Shown one piece after another: positions 18,626 to 26,322 of a stretch of DNA of 64,000 bases. Each line of letters begins with the position of its first letter. Within the stretch, counting starts at the first letter, position 1. Position numbers and translations under genes: made by a program. Under the pieces are notes generated by a model. It ran no database searches, was not told the origin of the DNA, and saw only the letters and a list, made by a program, of their open reading frames with translations. Source of the stretch: Curtobacterium sp. BH-2-1-1 (lineage in GTDB: Bacteria; Actinomycetota; Actinomycetes; Actinomycetales; Microbacteriaceae); assembly GCF_001806325.1 (NCBI RefSeq), contig NZ_CP017580.1:2108001-2172000 (forward strand), written 5' to 3'.

Positions 18626-19504
18626 ATGACGGACGACGACCTCTCCTTCCTGGCCGGCGCGCTCCCCGCGCCGCTGCGGCAGGACCGCATCGTCTCGATC
18701 GTCGAGGGCGCGCCCGGACTCGTCCGAACGGCCGCCCTGGCAGCGGCCCTGGGCACCAGCGAGGTGACCGTCCGGCAGGACCTCTCCCTGCTCGACCAGG
18801 AGGCGCGGATCCGGCGGGTCCGCGGCGGTGCCGTCCGCCTCGGGGTCGGTTCCACCGAGCGCCCCTTCGAGGAGACCGCCGTCGAGCACCAGGTGGCCAA
18901 GGCCGCCATCGGCCGCGCCGCGGCGGCGCTCGTGCGCTCCGGGCAGTGCGTCGTGCTCGACGTCGGCACCACGCCCGCCGCCGTCGCGACGGCATTGGTC
19001 GCCCGCGAGGACCTCGTCGACGTCACGGTGGTCACGAACTCGCTGACGACCGCGCTCGTGCTCGAGGCCGCCGTCCCGCGCTTCACCGTCATCGTCACCG
19101 GGGGGACGCTCCGTCCGCTGCAGCACTCCCTCGTGGCGCCGTTCAACGGCACGCTGCTGCCGATGATCGCCGCGGACCTCGTGTTCCTCGGTGGCACCGG
19201 GGTCGACGTCGCGCACGGCCTCACCAACGTGAACCTGCCCGAGACCGAGGCGAAGCGGATGCTCGCTGCCGCGGCTCGGCGTACGGTCGTGGTCGCGGAC
19301 GGGTCGAAGTTCGGCCGGGCCCACATCGGGGTCGTCCGCGCGCTCGAGGACATCGACGTCGTCGTCACCGCCGAGACCACGGCGGAGCAGGTCGCCCCGA
19401 TCCGGGCGGCCGGCGTCGAGGTGGTCGTGGCGGACGAGCCGGCAGTACCCGCACGATCCGCACGATCCGCACCATCCGCACCGGGAAGGACCCGTACCTC
19501 ATGA
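18626..19504 (+). CDS. DeoR/GlpR-family transcriptional regulator
   Basis: A 292-residue sugar-responsive repressor. The N-terminal winged helix reads LRQDRIVSIVEGAPGLVRTAALAAALGTSEVTVRQDLSLL with the DeoR feature ARIRRVRGGAVRL; the C-terminal half is the phosphosugar-sensing domain (VLDVGTTPAAVATAL, NSLTTALVL, VFLGGTGVD, VADGSKFGR). Given the neighbours, a galactose-derived ligand is a fair guess. The last 20 residues (RSARSAPSAP) come from a short tandem repeat, CGCACGATC-like, and are probably not part of the fold. It overlaps the epimerase gene by four bases. Confidence 0.88.
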   Translation: MTDDDLSFLAGALPAPLRQDRIVSIVEGAPGLVRTAALAAALGTSEVTVRQDLSLLDQEARIRRVRGGAVRLGVGSTERPFEETAVEHQVAKAAIGRAAAALVRSGQCVVLDVGTTPAAVATALVAREDLVDVTVVTNSLTTALVLEAAVPRFTVIVTGGTLRPLQHSLVAPFNGTLLPMIAADLVFLGGTGVDVAHGLTNVNLPETEAKRMLAAAARRTVVVADGSKFGRAHIGVVRALEDIDVVVTAETTAEQVAPIRAAGVEVVVADEPAVPARSARSAPSAPGRTRTS

Positions 19505-20433
19505 CCGCAGCCCCCACCGGAGGCCAGTACCACCTCCGCCACGCCGGACCCGACGGGGTCGTCGAGGCGATCGTCACCGAGGTGGCCGCCGGCATCCGGG
19601 AACTCCGCGTCGCGGGGTTCGACCTCACCGAGCCGTTCCCCGTCACGTCGCAGCCGCCCGGGGCGAACGGGATCGTGCTCGCGCCGTGGCCGAACCGCGT
19701 CGCCGGCGGCGTGTGGGAACTCGACGGCAAGCGGCAGCAGCTCGACGTCTCCGAGCCGAAGTACGGCAACGCCTCGCACGGGCTGCTCCGGTTCGCGCCG
19801 TACCGCGTGGTCTCCCAGACCGAGTCCGGCATCGTGCAGGAAGCCACGATCCACCCGCAGCACGGCTGGCCCTTCACGCTCGAGACCCGCGTGCACCACG
19901 AGCTCGTCGACGACGGCATCCGAGTGACGCACGAGGTCGTGAACCGCTCCGGCGTGCGTGCGCCGTTCGCGATCGGCGCGCACCCGTACCTCCGCGCCGG
20001 GGACACCCCCGCCGAGGACCTCGTCGTCCGGCTCGACGCGGCGACGGCGTTCACCGTGGACGAGCGGAAGATCCCGAACGGCACCGTGGCCGTCGACGGC
20101 ACCCCGTTCGACCTGCGCTCCGGCGTCCGCGCCGGTGACGCCGACCTCGACACCGCCTACACGGACGTCACGCCCGACGCCGAGGGGACCCGCCGCACGA
20201 CGATGCACGGGCCGGAGGGCGACGGCGTCGAACTCTGGCAGGACGGGTCGTTCGCGTACGTGCAGGTGTTCACCTCCCGCGAGTTCCCCCGTGGCGACGG
20301 CACCGGGCTGGCCGTGGCGGTGGAGCCGATGACGGCGCCGGCCGACGCGCTCAACTCCGGGGAGGGGCTGCGCTGGCTCGAGCCCGACGAGGCCTGGACC
20401 GGCAGCTGGGGCATCCGCCGCGTCTGGTCCTGA
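19501..20433 (+). CDS. Aldose 1-epimerase
   Basis: A 310-residue mutarotase-fold protein expected to interconvert alpha and beta anomers of galactose or glucose, feeding GalK. Seen: LAPWPNRVAGGVWELDG, the active-site His region GNASHGLLRFAPY, the second catalytic His in AIGAHPYLRAG, LDTAYTD, and the catalytic Glu near VAVEPMTAPADALNSGEGL. Translationally coupled to the DeoR regulator (ATGA overlap). The pattern matches the actinobacterial aldose-epimerase branch rather than E. coli GalM, so the symbol is left out. Confidence 0.9.
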   Translation: MTAAPTGGQYHLRHAGPDGVVEAIVTEVAAGIRELRVAGFDLTEPFPVTSQPPGANGIVLAPWPNRVAGGVWELDGKRQQLDVSEPKYGNASHGLLRFAPYRVVSQTESGIVQEATIHPQHGWPFTLETRVHHELVDDGIRVTHEVVNRSGVRAPFAIGAHPYLRAGDTPAEDLVVRLDAATAFTVDERKIPNGTVAVDGTPFDLRSGVRAGDADLDTAYTDVTPDAEGTRRTTMHGPEGDGVELWQDGSFAYVQVFTSREFPRGDGTGLAVAVEPMTAPADALNSGEGLRWLEPDEAWTGSWGIRRVWS

Positions 20434-20454
20434 CCCGGGCGCGGCCGGTCCGCA

Positions 20455-20526
20455 GCCGAGACTCGGCCCGGCGGACAGTTTCGCGTGTCCCGCGCCGCGA
20501 CGGTGTCCGCGGAGCCGAGACTCGGC
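20455..20526. repeat. Palindromic element, family B copy 1
   Basis: Outer boxes GCCGAGACTCGGC occur at both ends (each itself a palindrome), with inner arms CGGACAGTTTCG / CGACGGTGTCCG. The same plan recurs at 37958-38031. It follows the aldose epimerase stop by about 20 bp. Confidence 0.75.
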
Positions 20527-20573
20527 AGGGCGCGGGGCGACAGCCGGACCGCCGCGGCTGGTCCGCGTCGGAC

Positions 20574-20612
20574 ACGACGAAGGCCGCCCCGAGGTGGGGC
20601 GGCCTTCGTCGT
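20574..20612. terminator. Rho-independent-type terminator
   Basis: A perfect 17-bp stem (ACGACGAAGGCCGCCCC) with a 5-nt loop between the convergent epimerase and 106-residue-protein genes. It can serve both strands; the loose T/A content at the arm ends gives a weak U-tract. Confidence 0.75.
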
Positions 20613-20625
20613 TCGTCCGGGAGGG

Positions 20626-20946
20626 TCAGGCGCGACGCATGCGCAACGCCTCGACCGCGAGGGACTCGCTCGCGTAGCGGCCCACCTCGTGCGCCCACGC
20701 CGGGTCGTCCCCGCGGAGGGCGATGAAGTCCTTGCGCTGCCGGCAGACGTAGCCGAGCACCGCGGTGCCGGTCGCGACCTCGACGAAGTCCTTGCGGATG
20801 TGGCGGGTCGTGACCTGGGCGTTCCGGCGGAGCGTGTCGAGCAGGAGCTCGTTGCTCATCGTCGTGTTGGTCGCTGCTGCGAGCTCGACGATGCGGCGCG
20901 CGTCACCGGTGGTGCTGGTCTGCGTGGCTTCGATGGGCTCGATCAC
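20626..20946 (-). CDS. Hypothetical protein (106 residues)
   Basis: Not recognised. A small soluble protein starting at GTG, with charged helices (DARRIVELAAATNTTMSNELLLDTLRRNAQ) and a C-terminal part RHIRKDFVEVATGTAVLGYVCRQRKDFIAL. There is no signal peptide or membrane segment. Codon use and a plausible GGGG-type ribosome binding site support it as real, and the strong terminator just past its stop fits a monocistronic gene. A GGATCCG/CGGATCC inverted repeat lies about 40 bp upstream. Confidence 0.65.
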   Translation of the reverse strand: MIEPIEATQTSTTGDARRIVELAAATNTTMSNELLLDTLRRNAQVTTRHIRKDFVEVATGTAVLGYVCRQRKDFIALRGDDPAWAHEVGRYASESLAVEALRMRRA

Positions 20947-20984
20947 GGTGTACCCCGTTCGTTCTGCGATGGTGCGGTGCTGCA

Positions 20985-21003
20985 GGATCCGTCGATCGGA
21001 TCC
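20985..21003. promoter_or_regulatory. Inverted repeat upstream of the 106-residue gene
   Basis: GGATCCG and CGGATCC separated by TCGAT form a 7-bp inverted repeat in the leader. It could be an operator or an RNA hairpin. No regulator is adjacent and the site matches nothing I know. Confidence 0.35.
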
Positions 21004-21111
21004 GGGAACGACACTATCGGCGGCAGCCCAACAGTCGGCTGAACGCGGACTGAACTGTGCAGTGGAACCACCTTGAGGCTCCTGAGGACGACTTGTACCC
21101 CGGTCGAGTGC

Positions 21112-21921
21112 TCAGAGGCACTGCTCGCCGTCGGGCTGCGTCGCGAGCTGCTCGAGCTCGGCGTCGATCTTGCCCGCGAGGTACAGGTACCCGGCGTCGT
21201 TGAGGTGCTGCTGGTCCGTCGCGGCGTAGCTGCCGCTGTTCATCGCGGTGAACCACTGCCCGTCGATCGCGTCGATGTACGGGACGCCCACGGCGCTGGC
21301 GCCGGCGGCCACCGCGTCGTTGATGCCCGTCGTGGCCTCGGCGCGCGGCTGGGGTGCCGACGGGCCGATCGTCACCACGACCGCGTCCGGCCACTGCACC
21401 TCGGCCTGCCGGAGCGTCCGCTCGACGGTCTTCTCGAGGGTGGCGGAGTCGGTGAGCCAGTCGTTCTGGCTGCCCTGGACGATGACGAGGTCTGGCGTGA
21501 GCGCTGCCCGCTGCTCGATCCGGGACAGGTAGACGGCGCGCGACGAGCGACCGCGACCGGGGTTCACGTAGCCGGTGCCCGGGTAGCCGTTGATGGTCGC
21601 GTCCCACTGCCGCTCGGACACGAGGTCCTGCGCCCACCCGTGCACATCGTCGTAGGAGCCTCGACCCGTCGTGTACGAGTCGCCGACGATGAGGACGTCG
21701 GAGCCCGGGGCGATCGCGTCCGCGACCTGCTCAGCGGAGAAGTCGGACGTCGCGGGCACCGGCTGGCAGGCGTCGGACACGGCGGGCAGCATGACGAGCA
21801 GCCCGGCGATGCCGAGGCACATGGCGCCGAGGGCGATCGCGGGGACCGCTCGTCGGCGCCTGGTCTGCGCGGTGGACCGACGGGAGCCGCCGGGCACACC
21901 GCCGTCGGTTCGTCGAGCCAC
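21112..21921 (-). CDS. SGNH/GDSL-family hydrolase, membrane-anchored or secreted
   Basis: A 269-residue esterase-type protein. After a basic tail comes one hydrophobic segment (AIALGAMCLGIAGLLVMLPAV), then the SGNH blocks: VLIVGDSYTTGRGS with the nucleophile Ser, NGYPGTGY with Gly, VIVQGSQND with Asn, and DQQHLNDAG with the Asp/His pair. It may modify cell-wall glycans or lipids outside the cell; the acyltransferase gene upstream suggests acetyl-group turnover. The GTG was chosen because TACAAT (21933-21928) sits 6 bases before it with no ribosome binding site; an in-frame ATG 24 bases upstream would overlap that box. Confidence 0.82.
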   Translation of the reverse strand: MARRTDGGVPGGSRRSTAQTRRRRAVPAIALGAMCLGIAGLLVMLPAVSDACQPVPATSDFSAEQVADAIAPGSDVLIVGDSYTTGRGSYDDVHGWAQDLVSERQWDATINGYPGTGYVNPGRGRSSRAVYLSRIEQRAALTPDLVIVQGSQNDWLTDSATLEKTVERTLRQAEVQWPDAVVVTIGPSAPQPRAEATTGINDAVAAGASAVGVPYIDAIDGQWFTAMNSGSYAATDQQHLNDAGYLYLAGKIDAELEQLATQPDGEQCL

Positions 21922-21984
21922 ACCGGGATTGTAGGTGCTCAGCATCCGTGCCCCCGGACACCCGCCCGGCGAGGTGCTGAACCG

Positions 21985-23088
21985 TCAGACAGCCTGCGGA
22001 ACGGGTGGACGGCTCGAGAGCGACTTCGCGATGTGCTTCGCCAAGCGGTGCGCCGGCAGTTCCACGAGCCGCGAGAACACGTAGGCGACGCCGATTCCGA
22101 TCGGGATCGCGACGAGGACCAGCCAGGACGGCAGGGCACGCGGGAGGAGGTTCGCGACGGACACCGTGATGGGTTCGTGCACGAGGTAGAGGCTGAACGA
22201 GAGCCGTCCGAGCTCGCGGGGGATCGCGCCGAGCAGGAAGCGCTCGGCGGGCAACCACCTGCCGGCGAGCACGACGATCGTGCCGGCCGAGGCGAGGATG
22301 ATCGCGGGCAGCACGGGGGACCACCACGCCGTCGTCGGCAGCCACCACTTCACGGTGATGCCGAGCAGGCTCACCACGAGCAGGACCCAGCCGAGCAGCG
22401 TCGGGACGTCCGGCAGGCGCTCCCAGCCGGCCGCGAGCGCGGAGCCGAGCAGGAACATCGGCAGGTACATCAGCCACTTCGAGTGCTCGTACTCGCCGAG
22501 TGCCGACAGGAAGACGGCGACGATGGCGGTCACCCACCACCAGCGTCGGGTCACCGCGGCGATCGAGACGAAGAGCGGCAGGAGCAGGGAGAAGAGGACC
22601 TCCCACGTGAGCGACCAGAGCGGGCTGTTCACGAGCGTCGGAGCGAGGAGCGTGAGGTCGTTCACGAGCCCGTGCAGGGTGAACGGCTCGGCGTGCCGGT
22701 TGATCCAGAACGACTGGTGCGGCTGGTCCTGCCGGGGCACGAGGAAGAAGAACACGAGCGCGAGCGCGATCGACGCCACCACCGGCAGGTAGAGGCGGAC
22801 GAGCCGGCTCGGGTAGTACGCGATCCAGTCCTGCGATCGGCGGAGGGCCGGGAGGGTCAGGACGAAGCCGCTCAGCACGAAGAAGACGAACACGGCCTCG
22901 CTGCCGGCCCACACGAGGTGGGCGGGGGAGTACACCATCCAGCTCGCCCAGTCGGGGACGTCGCGGCGGTAGTTGCCGTCCGAGAGGGTCGGGATCGAGA
23001 GGAAGGCGTGGTGGACGACGACGACGGCGGCAGCGACGCCGCGGAGTCCGTCCAGTGAGCCGATCCTGCCGGTTGGGCGATCGCGCAT
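21985..23088 (-). CDS. Acyltransferase family 3 membrane protein
   Basis: A 367-residue O-acyltransferase of the NodX/OafA type, which moves acetyl or similar groups to sugars across the membrane. Seen: N-terminal GSLDGLRGVAAAVVVVHHAFL with the family His pair, FFVLSGFVLTLPALR, PLWSLTWEVLFSLLLP with the conserved Trp-Glu, and about ten membrane helices. The start at MRDRPTGR was chosen because TAGGAT lies 7 bases upstream; a longer form would add 21 unconserved residues. The SGNH hydrolase follows on the same strand, so the two may act on one glycan. Confidence 0.86.
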   Translation of the reverse strand: MRDRPTGRIGSLDGLRGVAAAVVVVHHAFLSIPTLSDGNYRRDVPDWASWMVYSPAHLVWAGSEAVFVFFVLSGFVLTLPALRRSQDWIAYYPSRLVRLYLPVVASIALALVFFFLVPRQDQPHQSFWINRHAEPFTLHGLVNDLTLLAPTLVNSPLWSLTWEVLFSLLLPLFVSIAAVTRRWWWVTAIVAVFLSALGEYEHSKWLMYLPMFLLGSALAAGWERLPDVPTLLGWVLLVVSLLGITVKWWLPTTAWWSPVLPAIILASAGTIVVLAGRWLPAERFLLGAIPRELGRLSFSLYLVHEPITVSVANLLPRALPSWLVLVAIPIGIGVAYVFSRLVELPAHRLAKHIAKSLSSRPPVPQAV

Positions 23089-23163
23089 GCCGACGATCCT
23101 ACGGGAAGCCCGGCCAAGCCAAGGAACGGTCACGTTCGGTGGGCGCGACATCGGAACACGATG

Positions 23164-23236
23164 TGGGCCCCGTGGGGCTCGAACCCACGACCCTCGGATT
23201 AAAAGTCCGGTGCTCTACCAACTGAGCTAGAGGCCC
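23164..23236 (-). tRNA. tRNA-Lys (anticodon TTT)
   Basis: Complete 73-nt cloverleaf on the minus strand: acceptor GGGCCTC paired with GGGGCCC, D-arm with AGCTCAGTTGGTAGAGC, anticodon stem CCGGA/TCCGA-type around CTTTTAA giving TTT, and a T-arm with GGTTCGAGCC. The CCA end is not encoded. Its first five bases also form the base of a hairpin with sequence upstream. Confidence 0.95.
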
Positions 23237-23264
23237 TCACCCGCAAGGCTAGCGGGTGAGGGCC
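23232..23264 (-). terminator. Hairpin ending the 53-residue gene, overlapping tRNA-Lys
   Basis: A perfect 13-bp stem GGCCCTCACCCGC / GCGGGTGAGGGCC with a 7-nt loop. It lies after the small membrane-protein gene and its far arm contains the first five bases of tRNA-Lys, so the two RNAs share sequence. Confidence 0.6.
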
Positions 23265-23288
23265 TCCGGGAAGAACCGAGGGGACGGG

Positions 23289-23450
23289 TCAGCTGCGACG
23301 CCCGGTGAGCGTGCGGACGAGCCACAGCACGACCGCGACGATGAGCAGCACGAGGCCGACCCAGAGCAGGAACTTCAGGCTCGCGGTGAAGCCACCGACG
23401 AACAGCAGGATGACCGCGATCACGGCCAGGATGATGAGCAGGGGGTTCAT
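23289..23450 (-). CDS. Small hydrophobic membrane protein (53 residues)
   Basis: A 53-residue protein, almost all membrane: MNPLLIILAVIAVILLFVGG, a short polar turn, then LKFLLWVGLVLLIVAVVLWL, ending in a basic tail RTLTGRRS. It would form a two-helix hairpin in the membrane. A good ribosome binding site (AGAGGAC) lies before the ATG, and a hairpin GCGGGAGG-AGCG-CCTCCCG sits just upstream. Such small hydrophobic proteins are common in actinobacteria, often with unknown or stress-linked roles. No further call can be made. Confidence 0.78.
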   Translation of the reverse strand: MNPLLIILAVIAVILLFVGGFTASLKFLLWVGLVLLIVAVVLWLVRTLTGRRS

Positions 23451-23575
23451 GGGAGTCCTCTTCCTTCGCGTGCGGGAGGAGCGCCTCCCGATCAGACACC
23501 GTACGCGCGACGGAGCGGTTGCGTTCTGGGCGAACGGAGGGCGGGCGCGTCACCGGCCGTGCCTACACTGACGCG

Positions 23576-24205
23576 GTGCCTCGCGATCACCACCGTCCCG
23601 TCCACTTCACCGACCAGGAGTTCGCCGCGATCCAGGGCGGCGAGGACCCGGCCGTGGTGAACCGCGTCGCGCACGAGACCGCGAACGCCCTGCTCCACCG
23701 CGTGCGGCAGGACCCGGACCCGGCGGTCGTCGAGCGCCTGGTGACCTACACGGACGTGCACGGCATCGACGCCATCGCCGAGCTGTGGGCGCGGGTGGGG
23801 GCGCACACGCTCCCGGGCGCACTGTGGCGGATCTACCTCGTCCGCACCGTCATCCGGCAGAACCCGGAGGAGATCGCGTACCTCTTCGCGCGCGGCACGG
23901 AGCGGATCGGCACGATCGACCAGGCCGTCGCGGGCGCGGAGCAGCCGACCGGACCGGCGGAGATCCTGACGCTGGCCGACCGGATCCTGCACGGCCTCTA
24001 CACGGGGGACCTCGCGGTGGCGCTCGACCGCGGTGCCGCGTTCTGCCGGCTCACCGCGGCGGGAGCGACCGCGGTGGCGGACGATGCGGACCTCACGGCG
24101 GGGGACCGGGCGTCCGAGCTCACGACGCGTGCGCTGCGCCTGTCGGAACTGGCGGCCGACCTCACCGAGGCGGCGTCGCTCTGGCGCCGCGACAGCCTGG
24201 ACTGA
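23576..24205 (+). CDS. Conserved actinobacterial protein of unknown function
   Basis: A 209-residue soluble, helix-rich protein (VNRVAHETANALLHRVRQDPDPAVVERLVTY; GIDAIAELWARVGAHTLPGALWRIYLVR). I recall similar Microbacteriaceae proteins carrying an automatic RNA polymerase beta label, but nothing here looks like RpoB, so that label should not be trusted. The GTG start has TACACT 6 bases upstream and no ribosome binding site, hence probably leaderless. It stands alone between tRNA-Lys and sigK. Confidence 0.75.
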   Translation: MPRDHHRPVHFTDQEFAAIQGGEDPAVVNRVAHETANALLHRVRQDPDPAVVERLVTYTDVHGIDAIAELWARVGAHTLPGALWRIYLVRTVIRQNPEEIAYLFARGTERIGTIDQAVAGAEQPTGPAEILTLADRILHGLYTGDLAVALDRGAAFCRLTAAGATAVADDADLTAGDRASELTTRALRLSELAADLTEAASLWRRDSLD

Positions 24206-24718
24206 GCGGGCCGCGGGGCGGACCCGCACCGCGCCTCCAGGCCCGAACGCGACGACGCCCACCGGGCACGCGACACGCACGCACGAAGCGCGCAGAGAAG
24301 AACCGGGCCGCAGAAGCGCCTCTCGGCGCGAGGCCGCTCGAAGCGGCGAATGTTGGAGCCCGGGGCTTGCTGCGGCCCGGCGACATCGATTCTACGAGAC
24401 CGCGGCCGTGCACACGACCCTGTTCACTCTCGGTGGACAGAACCGACGCCGGGCGTGCCCCGAGCGCGCCCCAGCGACAAGCCGTGAGAACCGCTCCAAT
24501 CCGGTTGGGCGAGGGTGCCGAATCATCACCGTGACAGGCGATGAGCCGGTCACGACAGCGAGGGTCCCGCGAGACCCGGTCCGCTCCCTGGCGGTCAATT
24601 CCCTGCGGGTCACGCGGGCCCTCGTGCTGTCCTGCACCACTGTCCCGACCACGAGACCCGAACGCGTGGTCGGACAGGACTCACAGCCAGATCGCAACCG
24701 AGAGGAGAGAAACCTGCA
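24206..24718 (+). other. 513-bp non-coding region with the sigK leader
   Basis: No convincing gene. The first 40 bp carry the decamer CCGCGCCTCC and can fold weakly. A SigK-like promoter lies at 24496-24523, which would give a leader of nearly 190 nt. Within that leader TGTCCCGACCACG (24641-24653) can pair with CGTGGTCGGACA (24665-24676), a bulged 12-bp stem about 40 nt before the sigK start. A strong ribosome binding site (GAGAGGAGAG) precedes the ATG. Confidence 0.55.
24496..24523 (+). promoter_or_regulatory. SigK-like promoter of sigK-rskA
   Basis: CCAATC (24496-24501), a 16-bp spacer and CCGAAT (24518-24523) closely match the mycobacterial SigK promoter as I recall it, CCATCC-N16/17-CCGAAT. 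Its place in front of the gene for a SigK-type sigma factor indicates positive autoregulation. The predicted start site near 24530 is inferred only. Confidence 0.6.
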
Positions 24719-25318
24719 ATGCTTGCCATCGTGGACAGTGACACCGAGAGCTGGAGCTCGACCGAGCCGGCTCAGGCGTCCCCAGACGACCTCCTCACCC
24801 GCGTGGCGACCGGCGACCAGGCAGCCTTCTCCGACCTGTACGACGTGCTCTCGGGCCGCGTGCTCGGCCTCGTGACCAGGCTCCTCCGGGACCGCGCACA
24901 GTCGGAAGAGGTCACACAAGAGGTCTTCCTCGAGGTCTGGCAGCAAGCCACCCGCTACGACCGCAAGCGCGGCACCGCAGCGAGCTGGATCCTCACCATG
25001 GCCCACCGCCGAGCGGTCGACCGGGTGCGGGCATCGCAGTCCTCGCACGACCGTGACACGAAGATCGGCATCCGCGACTTCGAGGCCGGCTTCGACCAGG
25101 TCTCCGAGTCGGTCGAGATCCGGATCGAACACGAACGCGTCAGCCGGGCGCTCGCGAAGCTCACCGAGTTCCAGCGCCAGGCAGTCCAACTCGCGTACTA
25201 CGGCGGCTACTCGCACAGCGAGATGGCCGACCACCTCGGTGTCCCGATCGGCACCGTCAAGACCCGTCTCCGTGACGGGATGATCAGACTCCGCGACGAG
25301 ATGGGGGTGACATCATGA
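24719..25318 (+). CDS. sigK: ECF RNA polymerase sigma factor, SigK type
   Basis: A 199-residue group 4 sigma factor. Region 2 spans FSDLYDVLSGRVLGLVTRLLRDRAQ-SEEVTQEVFLEVWQQATRYD; region 4 spans LTEFQRQAVQLAYYGGYSHSEMADHLGVPIGTVKTRLRDG with the helix-turn-helix. The intervening SWILTMAHRRAVDRVR fits region 2.4/3. ATG behind GAGAGGAGAG. It overlaps the downstream anti-sigma gene by four bases, the sigK-rskA order known from mycobacteria, where membrane RskA holds SigK inactive until proteolysis. The promoter carries SigK-like boxes. Confidence 0.9.
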   Translation: MLAIVDSDTESWSSTEPAQASPDDLLTRVATGDQAAFSDLYDVLSGRVLGLVTRLLRDRAQSEEVTQEVFLEVWQQATRYDRKRGTAASWILTMAHRRAVDRVRASQSSHDRDTKIGIRDFEAGFDQVSESVEIRIEHERVSRALAKLTEFQRQAVQLAYYGGYSHSEMADHLGVPIGTVKTRLRDGMIRLRDEMGVTS

Positions 25319-26196
25319 CCGAACGACACGACGACCCCGCACTGCTGACGGGTTCACACGCCCTCGACGCGCTGTCGGAGGACGAGCGGGCACTGCTCGA
25401 CTCGGCGCTCTCCACTTCTCCGGAGCTGCAGGCCGAGACCGACTCGCTGCGCGAGACCGCGCTGCAGCTCGCCTACGCCGTCACCCCGATCGAGCCGCCC
25501 TCGTCGCTCAAGGCGTCGCTGATGGCCCAGATCGCATCGACCCCGCAGGCTGCTCCGGTGGCCTCGCGGTCCGAGCCTGCTGCCACGACCGCTCCGGTTG
25601 CTGACGCGCCGGCCGGCGATGCCGGCCAGGAGGCGCGGTTCGCCCCCGCCACGGACCTCACGTCCGCCGGTGGTGCGGCTTCGGAGAAGGCTCGCCGTCG
25701 CTGGTTCCAGCGTCCGGCAGCGGCACTCTCCGCCGCAGCCGCCGTCGCCGTGGTCTTCCTCGGCGTCGGACTCGGCGTCGGCACGTCCTTCACGCCCTCG
25801 AACGAGCCCGGCCCGGGCACGACCCAAGCGTCCGGCGGACTCGACCGGATCTACGCCGCGTCGGACTTCCAGCGCAGCACCGCCAAGGTCGCGGGTGGCG
25901 GGACGGCCACGGTCGTCTGGTCGAACGAGGTCGGCAAGTCCGCGGTCATCCTCGACGGGGTCCCCGCGGCTCCGGAGGGCAAGACCTACGAACTCTGGTA
26001 CATCGGCTCAGAGGGCACCGGCGGCAAGATCAACGCTGCCGGCCTGATGGACGGGGTGTCCTCCGGGGTGCACTCGGCGGTCCTCAAGGGGTCGCTGTCG
26101 CACGGTGCGACGATCGGCATGACGGTGGAGCCCGCCGGTGGCTCGGACCAGCCGACGACGACGCCGATCATGGCGGTCCCGACCACCTCGGCCTGA
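25315..26196 (+). CDS. rskA: Anti-sigma-K factor RskA
   Basis: A 293-residue single-pass membrane regulator that binds SigK on the cytoplasmic side. Residues 1-60 form the sigma-binding part (LTGSHALDALSEDERALLDS), 61-130 a Pro/Ala linker, 134-157 the membrane helix (AAALSAAAAVAVVFLGVGLGVG), and the rest the external RskA domain with GKTYELWYIGSEG, and TIGMTVEPAGGSDQPTTTPI. The linker is longer than I would expect for the family. ATGA overlap with sigK couples their synthesis. The gene's signal, probably redox or envelope stress, is not shown. Confidence 0.9.
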   Translation: MTERHDDPALLTGSHALDALSEDERALLDSALSTSPELQAETDSLRETALQLAYAVTPIEPPSSLKASLMAQIASTPQAAPVASRSEPAATTAPVADAPAGDAGQEARFAPATDLTSAGGAASEKARRRWFQRPAAALSAAAAVAVVFLGVGLGVGTSFTPSNEPGPGTTQASGGLDRIYAASDFQRSTAKVAGGGTATVVWSNEVGKSAVILDGVPAAPEGKTYELWYIGSEGTGGKINAAGLMDGVSSGVHSAVLKGSLSHGATIGMTVEPAGGSDQPTTTPIMAVPTTSA

Positions 26197-26322
26197 CCCG
26201 GGCACTGGTTCGCACGTCTCCCCGCTCGCGTGGCACGGTCCGCGGGCGGGGAGTTCGTCGTGCCCGCGGGTGGTGGTCGCGCGGCGGGGGCGTGGGCGGT
26301 CGTGCGCGGGCGGTTCTTGCCC

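Noticed and set aside
23164..23236. tRNA-Lys as an integration site
   Set aside because: No integrase gene, no second copy of the tRNA 3' end, and normal core genes on both sides. The same holds for tRNA-Thr at 56572-56644.
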